The notes: generated by a model from the letters alone, not told the origin. 36,332 bases of DNA from Flavobacteriaceae bacterium (GCA_024644725.1 JAHEHE010000021.1:1-36332); one strand, 5' to 3'. Counted from the first letter of the stretch, positions 15,162 to 24,332 are shown. Program-made: numbers and translations.

Positions 15162-16838
15162 ATGAGGCATTTTCGCTTTTTTAGCTTGATGTTTGTCACT
15201 GTGTTGTTTTCGGCCTTTGTCGGATGCAAGAACGAAACGACCGTGAATAATGACATTCAACGGCAATCTTATGTTTCTCCTTCTGCTGATTCTACATACT
15301 TCCAGGAAATTGGCGCTCAAATCGGGTTGAATTTCAACCATTCGATCGGTGGCAATGAATTGAAAAACATCATTGAATCTGTTGGTGGCGGCGCCGCCTT
15401 TTTGGATTATGACAATGACGGCTACCTGGACATATACGCCTGTAGCGGGATCTGGATTGAAGGATTCAGCAAATCCGACAAGCCCGAAAAGAGAGCCGGC
15501 AACAAGCTCTATCGAAACAGGCAGGACGGCACTTTTGAGGACGTTACGGATAAGGCCAATGTGGCCGGACCATGGTATAGCATGGGGATTTCCGTAGCGG
15601 ATTACAACAATGACGGTTTTTCCGACCTGTTTCTCAGCAACTACGGAAGAAATACGCTCCTGGAAAACAATGGGGATGGAACTTTCGTCGACCGAAGCAA
15701 GGACTCCGGGCTCGAAGGTGGGATGGAATGTAGCGTGGGAGCCACCTGGCTCGATTATGACAACGATGGACTCCTGGACCTCTATGTGGGTAATTACCTC
15801 AATTTTGATCCGGATTACAAATACTACTATGCACCGGACGGATTCCCAGGGCCTTTGGCCTATGATGCCCAGCCCGACCACCTCTATCACAACTTGGGAG
15901 ACGGGTCATTTGAAGAGGTCACCGAGGAGATGGGAATCAGTGATCTCGACGGTAGAGCCATGGGGGTGGGTTCGGCAGATTATGACCATGACGGATACAT
16001 GGATATTTGCGTAGCCAATGATCATACTGTGAATTACATGTGGCACAATAACCAGGGACAAGGCTTTACCGATTTGGCTACTCTCTCGGGTACCGGATTC
16101 AGCCAGGCTGGAGAGGCTACTGTGAGCATGTCGGTGGATTATGCCGATTACAACAAAGACGAGCTCCTGGATATATTCATCTCTGATGACAACTATTGTT
16201 CCCTGTATGAGAACATGGGAAACGGTGTTTTCAGGGACAATTCCTATGCCTCTGGAATATCAGTGGCCTCTGGTCAATTCGTGGGCTGGTCTTCGTCATT
16301 TCTCGATTTTGACAATGACGCGGATCCTGACCTTTTCAAAACCAACGGCGAGCTCAAGCATCTTTACGGGCAGGAGGACCAGATCTTCGAAAATCTCGGT
16401 AATGGTCTGTTCAAGGATGTTTCGGTGAACCTGGGGGGCTATTTCGAAGAGGAGCATGTGGGTCGGGGGGCCTGCATCGGGGATTATGACAACGACGGGG
16501 ACCTTGACATCTTCATTGTCAATCTCAATTCGGAGTCCAGGTTTTTGAGAAACAACTTAGGAAACACCAACAACTGGTTGATCGTCGACCTCATCGGGAC
16601 CCGGAGCAACCGGGACGGAGTGGGAGCAAGCCTCCGACTCATTGCCGACGATGATGTGCAGATTACCCAAAAGAAAAGCACCTCGGGTTACCTCTCTCAA
16701 AGTGATCCGCGGATACATTTTGGACTGGCCGATCACGAAAAAGTTGACAAATTGGAGATCGTATGGCCGTCGGGTGCGAAGCAGGTACTTGAAGGAGTGG
16801 CCGTGAATCAGGTTCTCCAGGTGAGGGAACCGGAATGA
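15162..16838 (+). CDS. CRTAC1-type lipoprotein (FG-GAP/VCBS repeats plus ASPIC/UnbV)
   Basis: A 558-residue exported protein with a lipoprotein signal ending FVGC (Cys22). About seven calcium-binding propeller loops follow (DYDNDGYLD, DYNNDGFSD, DYDNDGLLD, DYDHDGYMD, DYNKDELLD, DFDNDADPD, DYDNDGDLD), then a C-terminal ASPIC/UnbV domain from about residue 475 (NRDGVGASLRLI, GYLSQSDPRIHFGLA). This is the standard CRTAC1 length and layout. The propeller is expected to face the periplasm or cell surface and bind a partner rather than catalyse. It is the first gene of the plus-strand locus and its stop overlaps the next start as ATGA, so it is translated with the heme-binding lipoprotein that follows. 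A 16-bp palindrome lies 89 bases upstream of its start. Confidence 0.92.
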   Translation: MRHFRFFSLMFVTVLFSAFVGCKNETTVNNDIQRQSYVSPSADSTYFQEIGAQIGLNFNHSIGGNELKNIIESVGGGAAFLDYDNDGYLDIYACSGIWIEGFSKSDKPEKRAGNKLYRNRQDGTFEDVTDKANVAGPWYSMGISVADYNNDGFSDLFLSNYGRNTLLENNGDGTFVDRSKDSGLEGGMECSVGATWLDYDNDGLLDLYVGNYLNFDPDYKYYYAPDGFPGPLAYDAQPDHLYHNLGDGSFEEVTEEMGISDLDGRAMGVGSADYDHDGYMDICVANDHTVNYMWHNNQGQGFTDLATLSGTGFSQAGEATVSMSVDYADYNKDELLDIFISDDNYCSLYENMGNGVFRDNSYASGISVASGQFVGWSSSFLDFDNDADPDLFKTNGELKHLYGQEDQIFENLGNGLFKDVSVNLGGYFEEEHVGRGACIGDYDNDGDLDIFIVNLNSESRFLRNNLGNTNNWLIVDLIGTRSNRDGVGASLRLIADDDVQITQKKSTSGYLSQSDPRIHFGLADHEKVDKLEIVWPSGAKQVLEGVAVNQVLQVREPE

Positions 16839-18130
16839 AAACTGGAAAGATGACTGTAGGAATGATGTGTTCATATAACTCGGGCAGGAAGAAACACCTC
16901 AAGATGGTGTTACCACTCTTGATGATCTTAGTTTGGCTGACGTCAATATCCTGTTATCAGAAACCAGCTGAGGGATCGATTCTGGTCGTTCAGCAAGCGA
17001 CAGGGGAGGATGTGAAATCTGAATTGGCGCTGATGGACCCGAGCAGACCTGATCAGGATCCTGTTGTCTTGGTCAAAGAATTTTACGAGGTGGCATCACC
17101 CGAAATTTCTTACCAGGGAGGTGCAGTGGTTTTCCAGGCCAAAAAAGAATCCGGAGATTCCTGGCAAATCTGGGAATACGATCTTGAGGGTGGGGAATTG
17201 AATCAAGTGACGGATGCTGATTCTGATTGCGGGGAACCGGCTTACCTCCCGGACGGCAAAATTCTCTATTGCCGATTTGTCCCGGATTATTCAGGGTATC
17301 ACGTTTTGGAAACTTCAAAGTCGGATGGCACGGAAACTCAGCAAATCACATTCGGGCCTGTAGATTTCGCCTCTCCAATAGTACTTATGGATGGAAGGAT
17401 TCTTGCCTTCGCCAAAGAGAGACATCCCAAGCCTGGAAAAACGCAGTTGATGGTCATGCGACCGGACGGGACGAAAATTGAATTGTTTTATGAGTCCGAC
17501 CAGGAAAATGCAATTGTGGCAGATGCGGGGCTCTATCAAACCGCAGATGACCGAATCGTCTTTTCAGAGAAAGCCCTGGGGGAGGAAGTCGAAGTCCGAT
17601 GGATTTCAGTGGACTACAACCACCCCATGGACAGCCGGGTGCAGTATGAGGCAGAAAGTATGAATAATTTGAAGCAAGTCGTTTATGCGCCTCGACCCCG
17701 ACCCAAAAAGCTGCCGAGCGCTGTGAACCCCGAGGTTGAAACGGCTCTTTTGGTCTGTATGGATGTCAATTTATCGGAAAATGACGCACACGAAACTCAA
17801 GACAGTTCAGTCAAAGTCGAACTTTTGGGTCTTGAAGGTTCGCTGGGAACGGTCGACCTGGAGGAAGACGGTTCAGTCTATATGAAAATACAGGCAGACA
17901 TGCCTTTCAGGATGCAAACCCTGGATAGGCAAGGCAAGGTGGTAGAGGGTCCAAGCAGCTGGCTGCAAATGCGACCCAATGAACGGCGCGGTTGTGTCGG
18001 TTGCCATGCGGGTCATACAAGGGTACCTGAAAACAGGCAGCCCCTGGCGGTTCAGAAGGAGCCCGTTGAAATACCCCTGTACCGTGAAACCATCATGGCG
18101 AGCAGGCTGACTCAAAAAGAAAAGAAATGA
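16835..18130 (+). CDS. Hydrazine-synthase-alpha-like propeller lipoprotein with one CxxCH heme site
   Basis: A 431-residue exported protein. ATG 16835 overlaps the previous stop (ATGA); alternative in-frame ATGs follow up to 16904, just before the hydrophobic signal that ends in the lipobox SISC. The middle is a TolB/PD40-like propeller (EPAYLPDGKILYCRFVPD). Near the C-terminus RRGCVGCHAGH gives a c-type heme site, Cys387-x-x-Cys390-His391; this context matches the heme segment of HzsA-related proteins. True HzsA from anammox bacteria is much longer and carries a second heme and zinc site; nothing here supports hydrazine chemistry. An electron-transfer or redox-sensing role with the next gene is likely. 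It overlaps that gene by four bases as well. Confidence 0.8.
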   Translation: MKTGKMTVGMMCSYNSGRKKHLKMVLPLLMILVWLTSISCYQKPAEGSILVVQQATGEDVKSELALMDPSRPDQDPVVLVKEFYEVASPEISYQGGAVVFQAKKESGDSWQIWEYDLEGGELNQVTDADSDCGEPAYLPDGKILYCRFVPDYSGYHVLETSKSDGTETQQITFGPVDFASPIVLMDGRILAFAKERHPKPGKTQLMVMRPDGTKIELFYESDQENAIVADAGLYQTADDRIVFSEKALGEEVEVRWISVDYNHPMDSRVQYEAESMNNLKQVVYAPRPRPKKLPSAVNPEVETALLVCMDVNLSENDAHETQDSSVKVELLGLEGSLGTVDLEEDGSVYMKIQADMPFRMQTLDRQGKVVEGPSSWLQMRPNERRGCVGCHAGHTRVPENRQPLAVQKEPVEIPLYRETIMASRLTQKEKK

Positions 18131-20151
18131 ACAATATAAAGGTCTTTTGGTGGATTTCTTTCGCTCTCGGATTGGGCCTGTTGATCTATTTCCCGGGAGG
18201 TGAGCTGGCGCGCTCGCATGTCAATGAAAAAACAGCGGTAACCGACCATCCCCTTACATGTACGAATTGCCACCTGTACATCACGAAGAACGAATACATT
18301 TCGAAGCTCGTCAACGAAGACTATCTGTCTCCCTTGAATCTCACTATGTCGAAAGACGGTCAATATCTTTATGTTGTCGCACAGGACGGCGATGCGGTTC
18401 TTAAAGTGGATACCCGAACCCGGGAAGTTGTAGGAAAGGCTGCTGTTGGCGATCACCCGCATAGTGCTATTCTGGATCATGAAAAGCAGTTGCTTTATGT
18501 CAGCAATCAATGGTCAGACAATATTTCTGTGCTGGATGCCGTATCCCTGACTCAACTGGACACTCTCAGGGCAGGCAATGGGCCCTCGGGTCTGGCGCTG
18601 AGCTCAGACAAAAAGCGACTTTATGTTGTAAACACCTTTAATTCAAGTGTTTCTGTCATTGATATCTCGTCCGAAAAAGAGATGAAAAGGCTCAGGGTAG
18701 GTAATGACCCAACGGGAATAGCGGTTTCGACAGACGGTCAAATACTTGTGGGAAGCCGAAGGGCAAGGCTGTCGGAGTATGGAGTCCCGCTGGAGACGGA
18801 TCTGGTTGAATTCGACTCGGAATACGACCGCGTCACGAAGAGAATCCCTATGACAAATGCCTACTTGATCGAAAACATTGCCTTTACCCCAGCTTCGGAT
18901 GTCGCCCTTACTACGCTGATTCGGCCCAAGAACAACATACCTTCGGTTCAGGTGGAAGGCGGATGGATGATGACCCATGGCATTGGATTCCTTGAAAACA
19001 AACCCAATGGAAAGATCGCACAGCTTTTGATCGATGAGCCGAATTCCTATTACCCGGATCCTTTTGACATTGTGGTTTCACCTGACGGCAAGAAGGCATT
19101 TGTAAGTAGCTCAGGAGTCGACATGATCTCTGCTATTGCCATCGACTCTTTGCGCAACCTGATGAAGAATTCAACTCAAAACGACCTGGATCGTCTGGCC
19201 AATGATCTTGGTGCGAGCAGAAGCTTCGTCATCGGTAGAATAAAAACCGGGGCCGGACCCAAGGGAATGGTGATATCCCCGGATGGTACTCAATTATACG
19301 TTGCCGAACAGCTCGAAGACAAAATTGCTGTGATCGATGTGCAGTCTCTGGAGAAAATAGACGAGGTGGACCTGGGAGGTCCTGAAAAGGTAACGGTTCT
19401 GAGACAGGGCAGGAGGCTGTTCACCAGTGCAGGTCACACCTTCCAGAATCAATATTCCTGTTATACCTGTCACCCGGACAATCACGAAGACGGACTGGTC
19501 TACAACATGGCCGGGAAGCACATGGGAAGAAATCTTGCCAATACCCAATCTTTGAGGGAAATCGGAGATACGGCTCCGTTCAAGTGGAACGGAAAGAATC
19601 AGACAGTTTACAAGCAGGATGGCATGCGTTTTTCGACCATCCTGACCCGAACCGAGGCTTTCAGCTACAGCGATCTCGACGCGATTACCGCTTATATCAT
19701 GCGAGGAATCGACCATCCGCCGAATCTGCAATACAATCCGGATGGAAACCTGACAGCCTCCCAGGAAAGAGGAAAGGTAATTTTTGAGCGTACCATAGAC
19801 AACAACGGAGAAGTCATTCCTGAGAACAATCGTTGTGTGACCTGTCACCCTGCGCCGCTCTACACGAATCGTCAAATGGCAGATGTTAGTACCCTGGCAG
19901 ATACAGATGATCCGATGTTGTTTGATACGCCCCATCTGACCAACCTCTTTGCTTCACCTCCTTTCCTGCACGACGGGAGGGCAAAAACTCTTGAGGAAAT
20001 CTGGACGGTATACGCTGAAGACGATCGGCACGGAAGGGTCAATGATCTGACGAAACCCGAGCTGAATGACCTGATCAATTATCTGAAATCACTGAGGTCG
20101 CCCAAATACATGAACGATGAAGAGGTGGCCTATAATCTAAAAACAAAATGA
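18127..20151 (+). CDS. YVTN beta-propeller fused to MauG/cytochrome c peroxidase-like domain, three heme sites
   Basis: A 674-residue exported multiheme protein. An N-terminal helix (residues 5-27) is a signal or anchor. CxxCH sites are CTNCH (45-49), CYTCH (445-449) and CVTCH (570-574). Between the first two lies a YVTN/lactonase-type propeller (LYVVAQDGDAVLKVD, LYVSNQWSDNISVLD, LYVVNTFNSSVSVID). The C-terminal part has the paired-heme layout of the bacterial peroxidase/MauG/MbnH group, including DTPHLTNLFASPPFLHDGRA, where a histidine after the last heme is a typical axial-ligand region. The third, N-terminal heme is an addition that could pass electrons in or out. It probably oxidises a periplasmic partner or reduces peroxide. 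ATGA overlaps on both sides couple it to the HzsA-like gene and to the small propeller. Confidence 0.88.
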   Translation: MNNIKVFWWISFALGLGLLIYFPGGELARSHVNEKTAVTDHPLTCTNCHLYITKNEYISKLVNEDYLSPLNLTMSKDGQYLYVVAQDGDAVLKVDTRTREVVGKAAVGDHPHSAILDHEKQLLYVSNQWSDNISVLDAVSLTQLDTLRAGNGPSGLALSSDKKRLYVVNTFNSSVSVIDISSEKEMKRLRVGNDPTGIAVSTDGQILVGSRRARLSEYGVPLETDLVEFDSEYDRVTKRIPMTNAYLIENIAFTPASDVALTTLIRPKNNIPSVQVEGGWMMTHGIGFLENKPNGKIAQLLIDEPNSYYPDPFDIVVSPDGKKAFVSSSGVDMISAIAIDSLRNLMKNSTQNDLDRLANDLGASRSFVIGRIKTGAGPKGMVISPDGTQLYVAEQLEDKIAVIDVQSLEKIDEVDLGGPEKVTVLRQGRRLFTSAGHTFQNQYSCYTCHPDNHEDGLVYNMAGKHMGRNLANTQSLREIGDTAPFKWNGKNQTVYKQDGMRFSTILTRTEAFSYSDLDAITAYIMRGIDHPPNLQYNPDGNLTASQERGKVIFERTIDNNGEVIPENNRCVTCHPAPLYTNRQMADVSTLADTDDPMLFDTPHLTNLFASPPFLHDGRAKTLEEIWTVYAEDDRHGRVNDLTKPELNDLINYLKSLRSPKYMNDEEVAYNLKTK

Positions 20152-21176
20152 AAAAATTCGCTAAAATCAACGCTTTTGCTCTTATCGCCTTGTTTTTTGT
20201 GGCCTTTACCGGGGAGGAGCCTGAGGAGTCGCCTCTACTTCCGGTTTTCGGAAAGTGGAAATCGTTTACCAAAAAGGAAGGGCTTCCTTCAAACAAGACG
20301 TATTGTGTTCGCATTGTCGAGGATCGGGTCCTTGTCGGTACCCATGACGGATTGGCGGTTTTAGAGGATGGAGAATGGAAGACCTACACAACCGATGACG
20401 GTCTGGCTCACAACGGGGTGCTCTCCATTGACTTCAACGAGCAAACAGGAGACATATGGCTGGGAACCATGGGAGGCCTGACAAGATGGTCGGCCGGGCG
20501 ATTCACCAACTTTACACAGCTGAACAGCGGCATGCCGAATGATCTGATCTATTCGGTTACATGCGATCAAAACGAGGTATGGGTAGCTACGGCAGGTGGG
20601 GCAGGAAAGTACGATACTTTTGATGAAAGCTGGGAGATCTACACCGAGCAGAATGCACCCATGCATGAGCCCTGGACCTATGGCATATCTGCCGGTGACA
20701 ACAAGATTTTTATCGCGGCCTGGGGAGGTGGCGTCGTAGAGTATTCCCGCAAGACGGGGCAGTTCAGGGATTATGTCGATCCCGACGGGAACATGGAAAT
20801 CGATCTGTTTCCCGACGACGGCGTGGTTCACGACATTACGACCGGGACTTCCTGGTCGGATGGGTACCTGTGGGTTGCCACGTATTTCGGACTGAGCCGC
20901 TATGACGGTGTGCACTGGAAAGGTTATTTCGATCATGACAGCGGACTGGCCAGCAATTTCATCAACTTCATCAAAGCTCATAACGGAATAGCCTACATAT
21001 GCACCGACAAAGGCTTGAGCACCACAGACGGAGAGAACTGGTCGACCTATGTGAACCCGGATTTGGCACATAGCTATGTTCTGGGAGTCGACATCCGCGA
21101 TGATGTTGTTTGGGTGGCGACCTCAGACGGGCTATCCCGGGGCGAGAGGATCAGCGCCGGCAGCAGGGTCAATTAA
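20148..21176 (+). CDS. Stand-alone regulator-type (Reg_prop) beta-propeller, exported
   Basis: A 342-residue protein with a signal sequence (KKFAKINAFALIALFFVAFTG). The rest is repeated blades of the two-component-regulator propeller type, each with a W(K/E)xYTxxDGL strand and an xxVWVATxxGLSR strand, for example EWKTYTTDDGLAHN and DIWLGTMGGLTRW. In Bacteroidota such propellers normally form the sensor half of HTCS kinases; here there is no Y_Y_Y domain, membrane helix or kinase, so the propeller stands alone as a periplasmic binding module. Its ATG overlaps the multiheme gene stop (ATGA), indicating equal production and probably a shared complex. A 60-base A-rich gap separates it from the Rid gene. 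Confidence 0.82.
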   Translation: MKKFAKINAFALIALFFVAFTGEEPEESPLLPVFGKWKSFTKKEGLPSNKTYCVRIVEDRVLVGTHDGLAVLEDGEWKTYTTDDGLAHNGVLSIDFNEQTGDIWLGTMGGLTRWSAGRFTNFTQLNSGMPNDLIYSVTCDQNEVWVATAGGAGKYDTFDESWEIYTEQNAPMHEPWTYGISAGDNKIFIAAWGGGVVEYSRKTGQFRDYVDPDGNMEIDLFPDDGVVHDITTGTSWSDGYLWVATYFGLSRYDGVHWKGYFDHDSGLASNFINFIKAHNGIAYICTDKGLSTTDGENWSTYVNPDLAHSYVLGVDIRDDVVWVATSDGLSRGERISAGSRVN

Positions 21177-21236
21177 AACAAATAGAAAAGAAGAACAAAT
21201 AGATAACTAATAAGCAGAATAATAAAATTAAGATTT

Positions 21237-21848
21237 ATGGAAACAATGACTATAAAGGACAAAAAGAAAGTAGTTGAAAAAGAGCCGTTATTGATTGACC
21301 TGAACAAGTTGACAGACGGTGAAAAGCTGGAAATGAAGAAGCTGGGGATTCTCTCAGAGAAAAATGACATCATAGAATCGGTGTATCCCGAGGTTCACGC
21401 AGAACGACCTCCGATTGAAAAGCATGTCACTCACGCACCTCATACGATCAATGAGGCGTATAATTATGACAAACCCTCTTCATTTTCAAGGGCACTCCGT
21501 CTCGATTTGGGCGAGTATAAGGCTTTGCTGATTTCGGGTACAGCCAGCGTCAATGAAGAAGGAAAACCCGAGCATATCGGTGACTTCAAGGCGCAGCTCT
21601 GGAGAACTTATGTGAACATCACCAACCTTCTGGAGGCTGAAGGCATGTCATGGCACGACGTGGTCAGGACCACCAACTACCTTCGTGACATCGAAAGGGA
21701 CTATGAGGAATTCAACAAGATCCGTACGTCTTTCTACAGATGGCTGAAGCTCGATCCGCTTCCAGCAAGCACCGGAATTCAAGCGCGATTGTGCTGGGAG
21801 ACCTTGCTCGTAGAGGTTGAGGTATGGGCGCTCTGCAAGTCAAAGTGA
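21237..21848 (+). CDS. Rid-superfamily (YjgF-like) protein without the canonical arginine
   Basis: A 203-residue protein, longer than RidA (about 128) by an N-terminal charged extension of about 65 residues. The C-terminal two-thirds fit the Rid fold: ALLISGTASVNEEGK, then LEAEGMSWHDVVRTTNYLRDI, then LPASTGIQARL and LLVEVEVWAL. RidA enamine/imine deaminases need an arginine in a PAR(S/T) motif; here that place reads PAST, with Ser178 where the arginine should be. It is therefore probably not a canonical 2-aminoacrylate deaminase and may be a ligand-binding or differently reacting branch, as seen in chorismatase-like relatives. No signal peptide. It sits between the exported propeller genes and two substrate-binding proteins. 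Confidence 0.8.
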   Translation: METMTIKDKKKVVEKEPLLIDLNKLTDGEKLEMKKLGILSEKNDIIESVYPEVHAERPPIEKHVTHAPHTINEAYNYDKPSSFSRALRLDLGEYKALLISGTASVNEEGKPEHIGDFKAQLWRTYVNITNLLEAEGMSWHDVVRTTNYLRDIERDYEEFNKIRTSFYRWLKLDPLPASTGIQARLCWETLLVEVEVWALCKSK

Positions 21849-21894
21849 TGAATCTTAATCCTCAGGGAGGACTAAATTTTTAAATAATTGAATC

Positions 21895-23205
21895 ATGAGG
21901 CAGCATTTGTTTTTGATCGGGTTGTTTCTGTCCGGACTTCTTTTTACCGGGTGGGATTTGGAAGCCCAGGATAAGGAAATCAAATACGGAAACACCCCGG
22001 AACAGTTATTTCCATACAATAAATTCAGGCAGGCCTACAAATATCATTTTTTGGAGCCCATTGAGTTTTATGGGCCGGGTCGCGACAAGAAACCGCCCGC
22101 TGGGCTGTCTGAGGTGCGCATCGGATTTCTTGGGCCACTGACCGAAGACGAGATGTTTTTCGAGGGCAAGAATATGCTCAACGGAGCCTTGCTCGCCCTG
22201 GAGCAGGCCAATGCCAGGGGCGGATACAAAGGTTTGCCCTATCGACTCATGGCACACAGTGACGCAGGTCTTTGGGGGGCGGCGGCCAACGAGGTGATCA
22301 AAATGGATGAAGAAGGCGTTTGGGCCTGGCTCGGCTCCATCGATGACATCGTGTCTCATGTTGCCCTGAGAGCCACCTTGAAAGTGGAGATCATGATGGT
22401 CAACACGGGAGATCCAGATCCGACCTTCACCGAAACGAACATCCCCTGGGCAATTCGTGTGATCAGTGACGACCGGCAAAGTGGTTACGCATTGGCCATG
22501 CATATTTTTGAAGAGAAAGGACATGAGCGTGTTGCCGTGATCCGTTCCAACAACCGTTACGGCCGCGTTGGGGTGATGGAGTACTCTGGAGTGGCGACAC
22601 GACTGGGGCATCCGATGATGATCGAGGAACGATTTGACAACGGGGAAACCGATTTTACCATGCAGTTGGAGAATATCAAACGGGTGAAGCCCGATGCCGT
22701 ATTGATCTGGGCGAACGCCAAGGAATCGGCACTGGTCCTCAATCAAATGCGCGAAATGGGTATGGATCAGCCTGTCTATGCCTCTGACAGGGCCGTTTCC
22801 GAAGAATTTCTGAAACTGGCAGGTAAAAATGCAGAAGGCGTGGTGAGCACGAGTCCTTACAACCCGGAAGCTAACCTGCCGCAATTGAAAGCTTTTCAGG
22901 AATCTTACAAAGAACGTTTTGGTAAGGAAGCAGATGTCTATGCCGCACATGCCTATGATGGAATGAACCTCATCGTTAAGGCCATAGACCAGGTAGGATT
23001 GAACCGGGTTTTGATTCGGGACATTCTCACTGATCTGGAGACTTTTCAGGGCTATCCGGGAGTGACCGGGGAGATTGTTTTTGACGAATCCTGGAATGAC
23101 ATTGGGGAGATATGGATGGCTCGGGTCAAGGACGGAGTTTTTGAGTATAGCCCAAGTCCGTTGAACTACGAGAGAAGCGGTTCGAAGCGAATGCCTGGTT
23201 ACTGA
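21895..23205 (+). CDS. LivJ-type ABC substrate-binding protein (first of pair)
   Basis: A 436-residue exported protein with signal peptide ending LEAQ. It belongs to the type-I periplasmic binding proteins for branched-chain amino acids, amides and aromatic acids (Peripla_BP_6): VRIGFLGPLTEDEMFFEG opens the first lobe, NGALLALEQANARGGYKG is the classic early helix, and VAVIRSNNRYGRVGV and VLIWANAKESALVLNQMREMGM follow in lobe two. It lacks a lipoprotein cysteine. Permease (LivH/M) and ATPase (LivF/G) genes are missing from the window, and the neighbours are redox and propeller proteins, so it may deliver or sense a ligand for an extracytoplasmic enzyme rather than feed an importer. The second binding protein starts two bases after its stop. 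Confidence 0.88.
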   Translation: MRQHLFLIGLFLSGLLFTGWDLEAQDKEIKYGNTPEQLFPYNKFRQAYKYHFLEPIEFYGPGRDKKPPAGLSEVRIGFLGPLTEDEMFFEGKNMLNGALLALEQANARGGYKGLPYRLMAHSDAGLWGAAANEVIKMDEEGVWAWLGSIDDIVSHVALRATLKVEIMMVNTGDPDPTFTETNIPWAIRVISDDRQSGYALAMHIFEEKGHERVAVIRSNNRYGRVGVMEYSGVATRLGHPMMIEERFDNGETDFTMQLENIKRVKPDAVLIWANAKESALVLNQMREMGMDQPVYASDRAVSEEFLKLAGKNAEGVVSTSPYNPEANLPQLKAFQESYKERFGKEADVYAAHAYDGMNLIVKAIDQVGLNRVLIRDILTDLETFQGYPGVTGEIVFDESWNDIGEIWMARVKDGVFEYSPSPLNYERSGSKRMPGY

Positions 23206-23207
23206 TC

Positions 23208-24332
23208 ATGCCAGCCCGGTCGAAGATAGCTTTAGCCCATCTGGCCCTCCTGCTTTGCAGCGCATGGAGCGGGTTCGGTTTATGGGCCCAGCAATCAACA
23301 GACTCAGGAAGCGAACCCATAGCCCTTGGGTTGCTGGTGGAAGACAGTCTTTTGGTAGAGGGGCGCTATGGTGCTGAGTTTGCAGTAAAGGAAATTAACA
23401 GAAGGGGAGGATTGAACGGAAGACAGTTGGTGCTCTCGGTCAAATCCATGGAAGGTCCCTGGGGAGTCGGGTCCACAAAAACGGTCGATCTTGTCTTTGA
23501 GCAAAAGGTTTGGGCCCTTGTCGGACTTCTAAAGGGCCGAAACTCACATCTGGTGGAACAGGTTGCAGCCAAAACGAATGTTCCCTTCATCTCGGCCTGG
23601 GCAGCAGATCCAACCCTGTCCAAGGCTTACGTGCCTCAATTTTTCAGTTGCGTCCCCAACTCGGAGCAACAGGGCAGGGCCCTCCTGAATGATCTCTTTG
23701 AGAAGCAAGGATCTGACAACTGGATCCTGGTCTCGGATGACGACTACGATTCCCGGATAGCTGTAAAGAGTTTGATGGATACAGAAGAGTTTCAAAAGCA
23801 CCCGGCTTCAGAGAAATTCAAGTGTAGTTCTCCCGATGATTTTAAGAGATTGGTGCAAATGATGCGCGAGAAGAATCCGAAGGCCGCAGTTTTATACTGC
23901 GAACCGGAACGTAGTTTGGAGCTGATCCGATTTTTACGTGGCCAGGGTATAATGATTCCCGTTTATTCCGGTTTGAATCTTCTCCATGAACGCAACTTTT
24001 CCAGCTTGGTGTCAGATCGTGTCGAAGATTTGTATTTCCTGGGCAGCGGGACGTGGATGACGGATCGCGATTCGAATTTTGTGCAGGAGTTTCACAGGGA
24101 GTTTGGCCACTATCCGGGTCCCATGGCGGCCTATGCCTTCGATGCGATTCAAATACTGGTTGAGGCCATTGAAAAAAATGGCTCGAATCCTGAGAAGGTA
24201 AAGCAGAACCTATCAAAAACGTCCTACGTGGGAAAGACAGGTTCCATTGAATTTGACCGGTTGGGAAACCGAAAAAGCACAAGCACGCCTGGTGTGGTTT
24301 CCGCTCAAAGATTGTACGCATCAAAGCCTTGA
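23208..24332 (+). CDS. LivJ-type ABC substrate-binding protein (second of pair)
   Basis: A 374-residue exported binding protein with signal peptide ending LWAQ. Same type-I fold as its neighbour: YGAEFAVKEINRRGGLNGR is the first helix, followed by FEQKVWALVGLLKGRNS and, in lobe two, NWILVSDDDYDSRIAV and AAVLYCEPERSLELIRFLRGQG. Sequence identity to the first protein looks low, so the two probably bind different ligands or form a heteromeric pair; I cannot name the ligand. It begins two bases after the first gene and ends 41 bases before the TPR-VCBS gene. It also lacks adjacent transporter subunits. Confidence 0.86.
   Translation: MPARSKIALAHLALLLCSAWSGFGLWAQQSTDSGSEPIALGLLVEDSLLVEGRYGAEFAVKEINRRGGLNGRQLVLSVKSMEGPWGVGSTKTVDLVFEQKVWALVGLLKGRNSHLVEQVAAKTNVPFISAWAADPTLSKAYVPQFFSCVPNSEQQGRALLNDLFEKQGSDNWILVSDDDYDSRIAVKSLMDTEEFQKHPASEKFKCSSPDDFKRLVQMMREKNPKAAVLYCEPERSLELIRFLRGQGIMIPVYSGLNLLHERNFSSLVSDRVEDLYFLGSGTWMTDRDSNFVQEFHREFGHYPGPMAAYAFDAIQILVEAIEKNGSNPEKVKQNLSKTSYVGKTGSIEFDRLGNRKSTSTPGVVSAQRLYASKP

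Noticed and set aside
15151-15165. Five-codon mini-ORF (ATG AAG AAA AAA TGA) whose stop overlaps the CRTAC1 start
   Set aside because: Too short to judge and easily produced by the A-rich leader; no sign of attenuation structure.
15072-15890. Long open frame antisense to the CRTAC1 gene (272 codons), with many similar antisense frames over all VCBS genes
   Set aside because: Repeated GAC/GAT-rich calcium loops leave the opposite strand free of stops; the products are low-complexity Val/Ile/His-rich and have no start context or family.
16835-18130. Anammox hydrazine synthesis suggested by the HzsA-like protein
   Set aside because: Only one heme site, about half the usual length, and no HzsB/HzsC or other anammox genes; it is better seen as a generic HzsA-related heme propeller.
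21178-21203. Short direct repeat ACAAATAGA, twice at 17-bp spacing, before the Rid gene
   Set aside because: Lies in a very A-rich gap where such repeats are expected by chance, and no regulator is suggested by the spacing.
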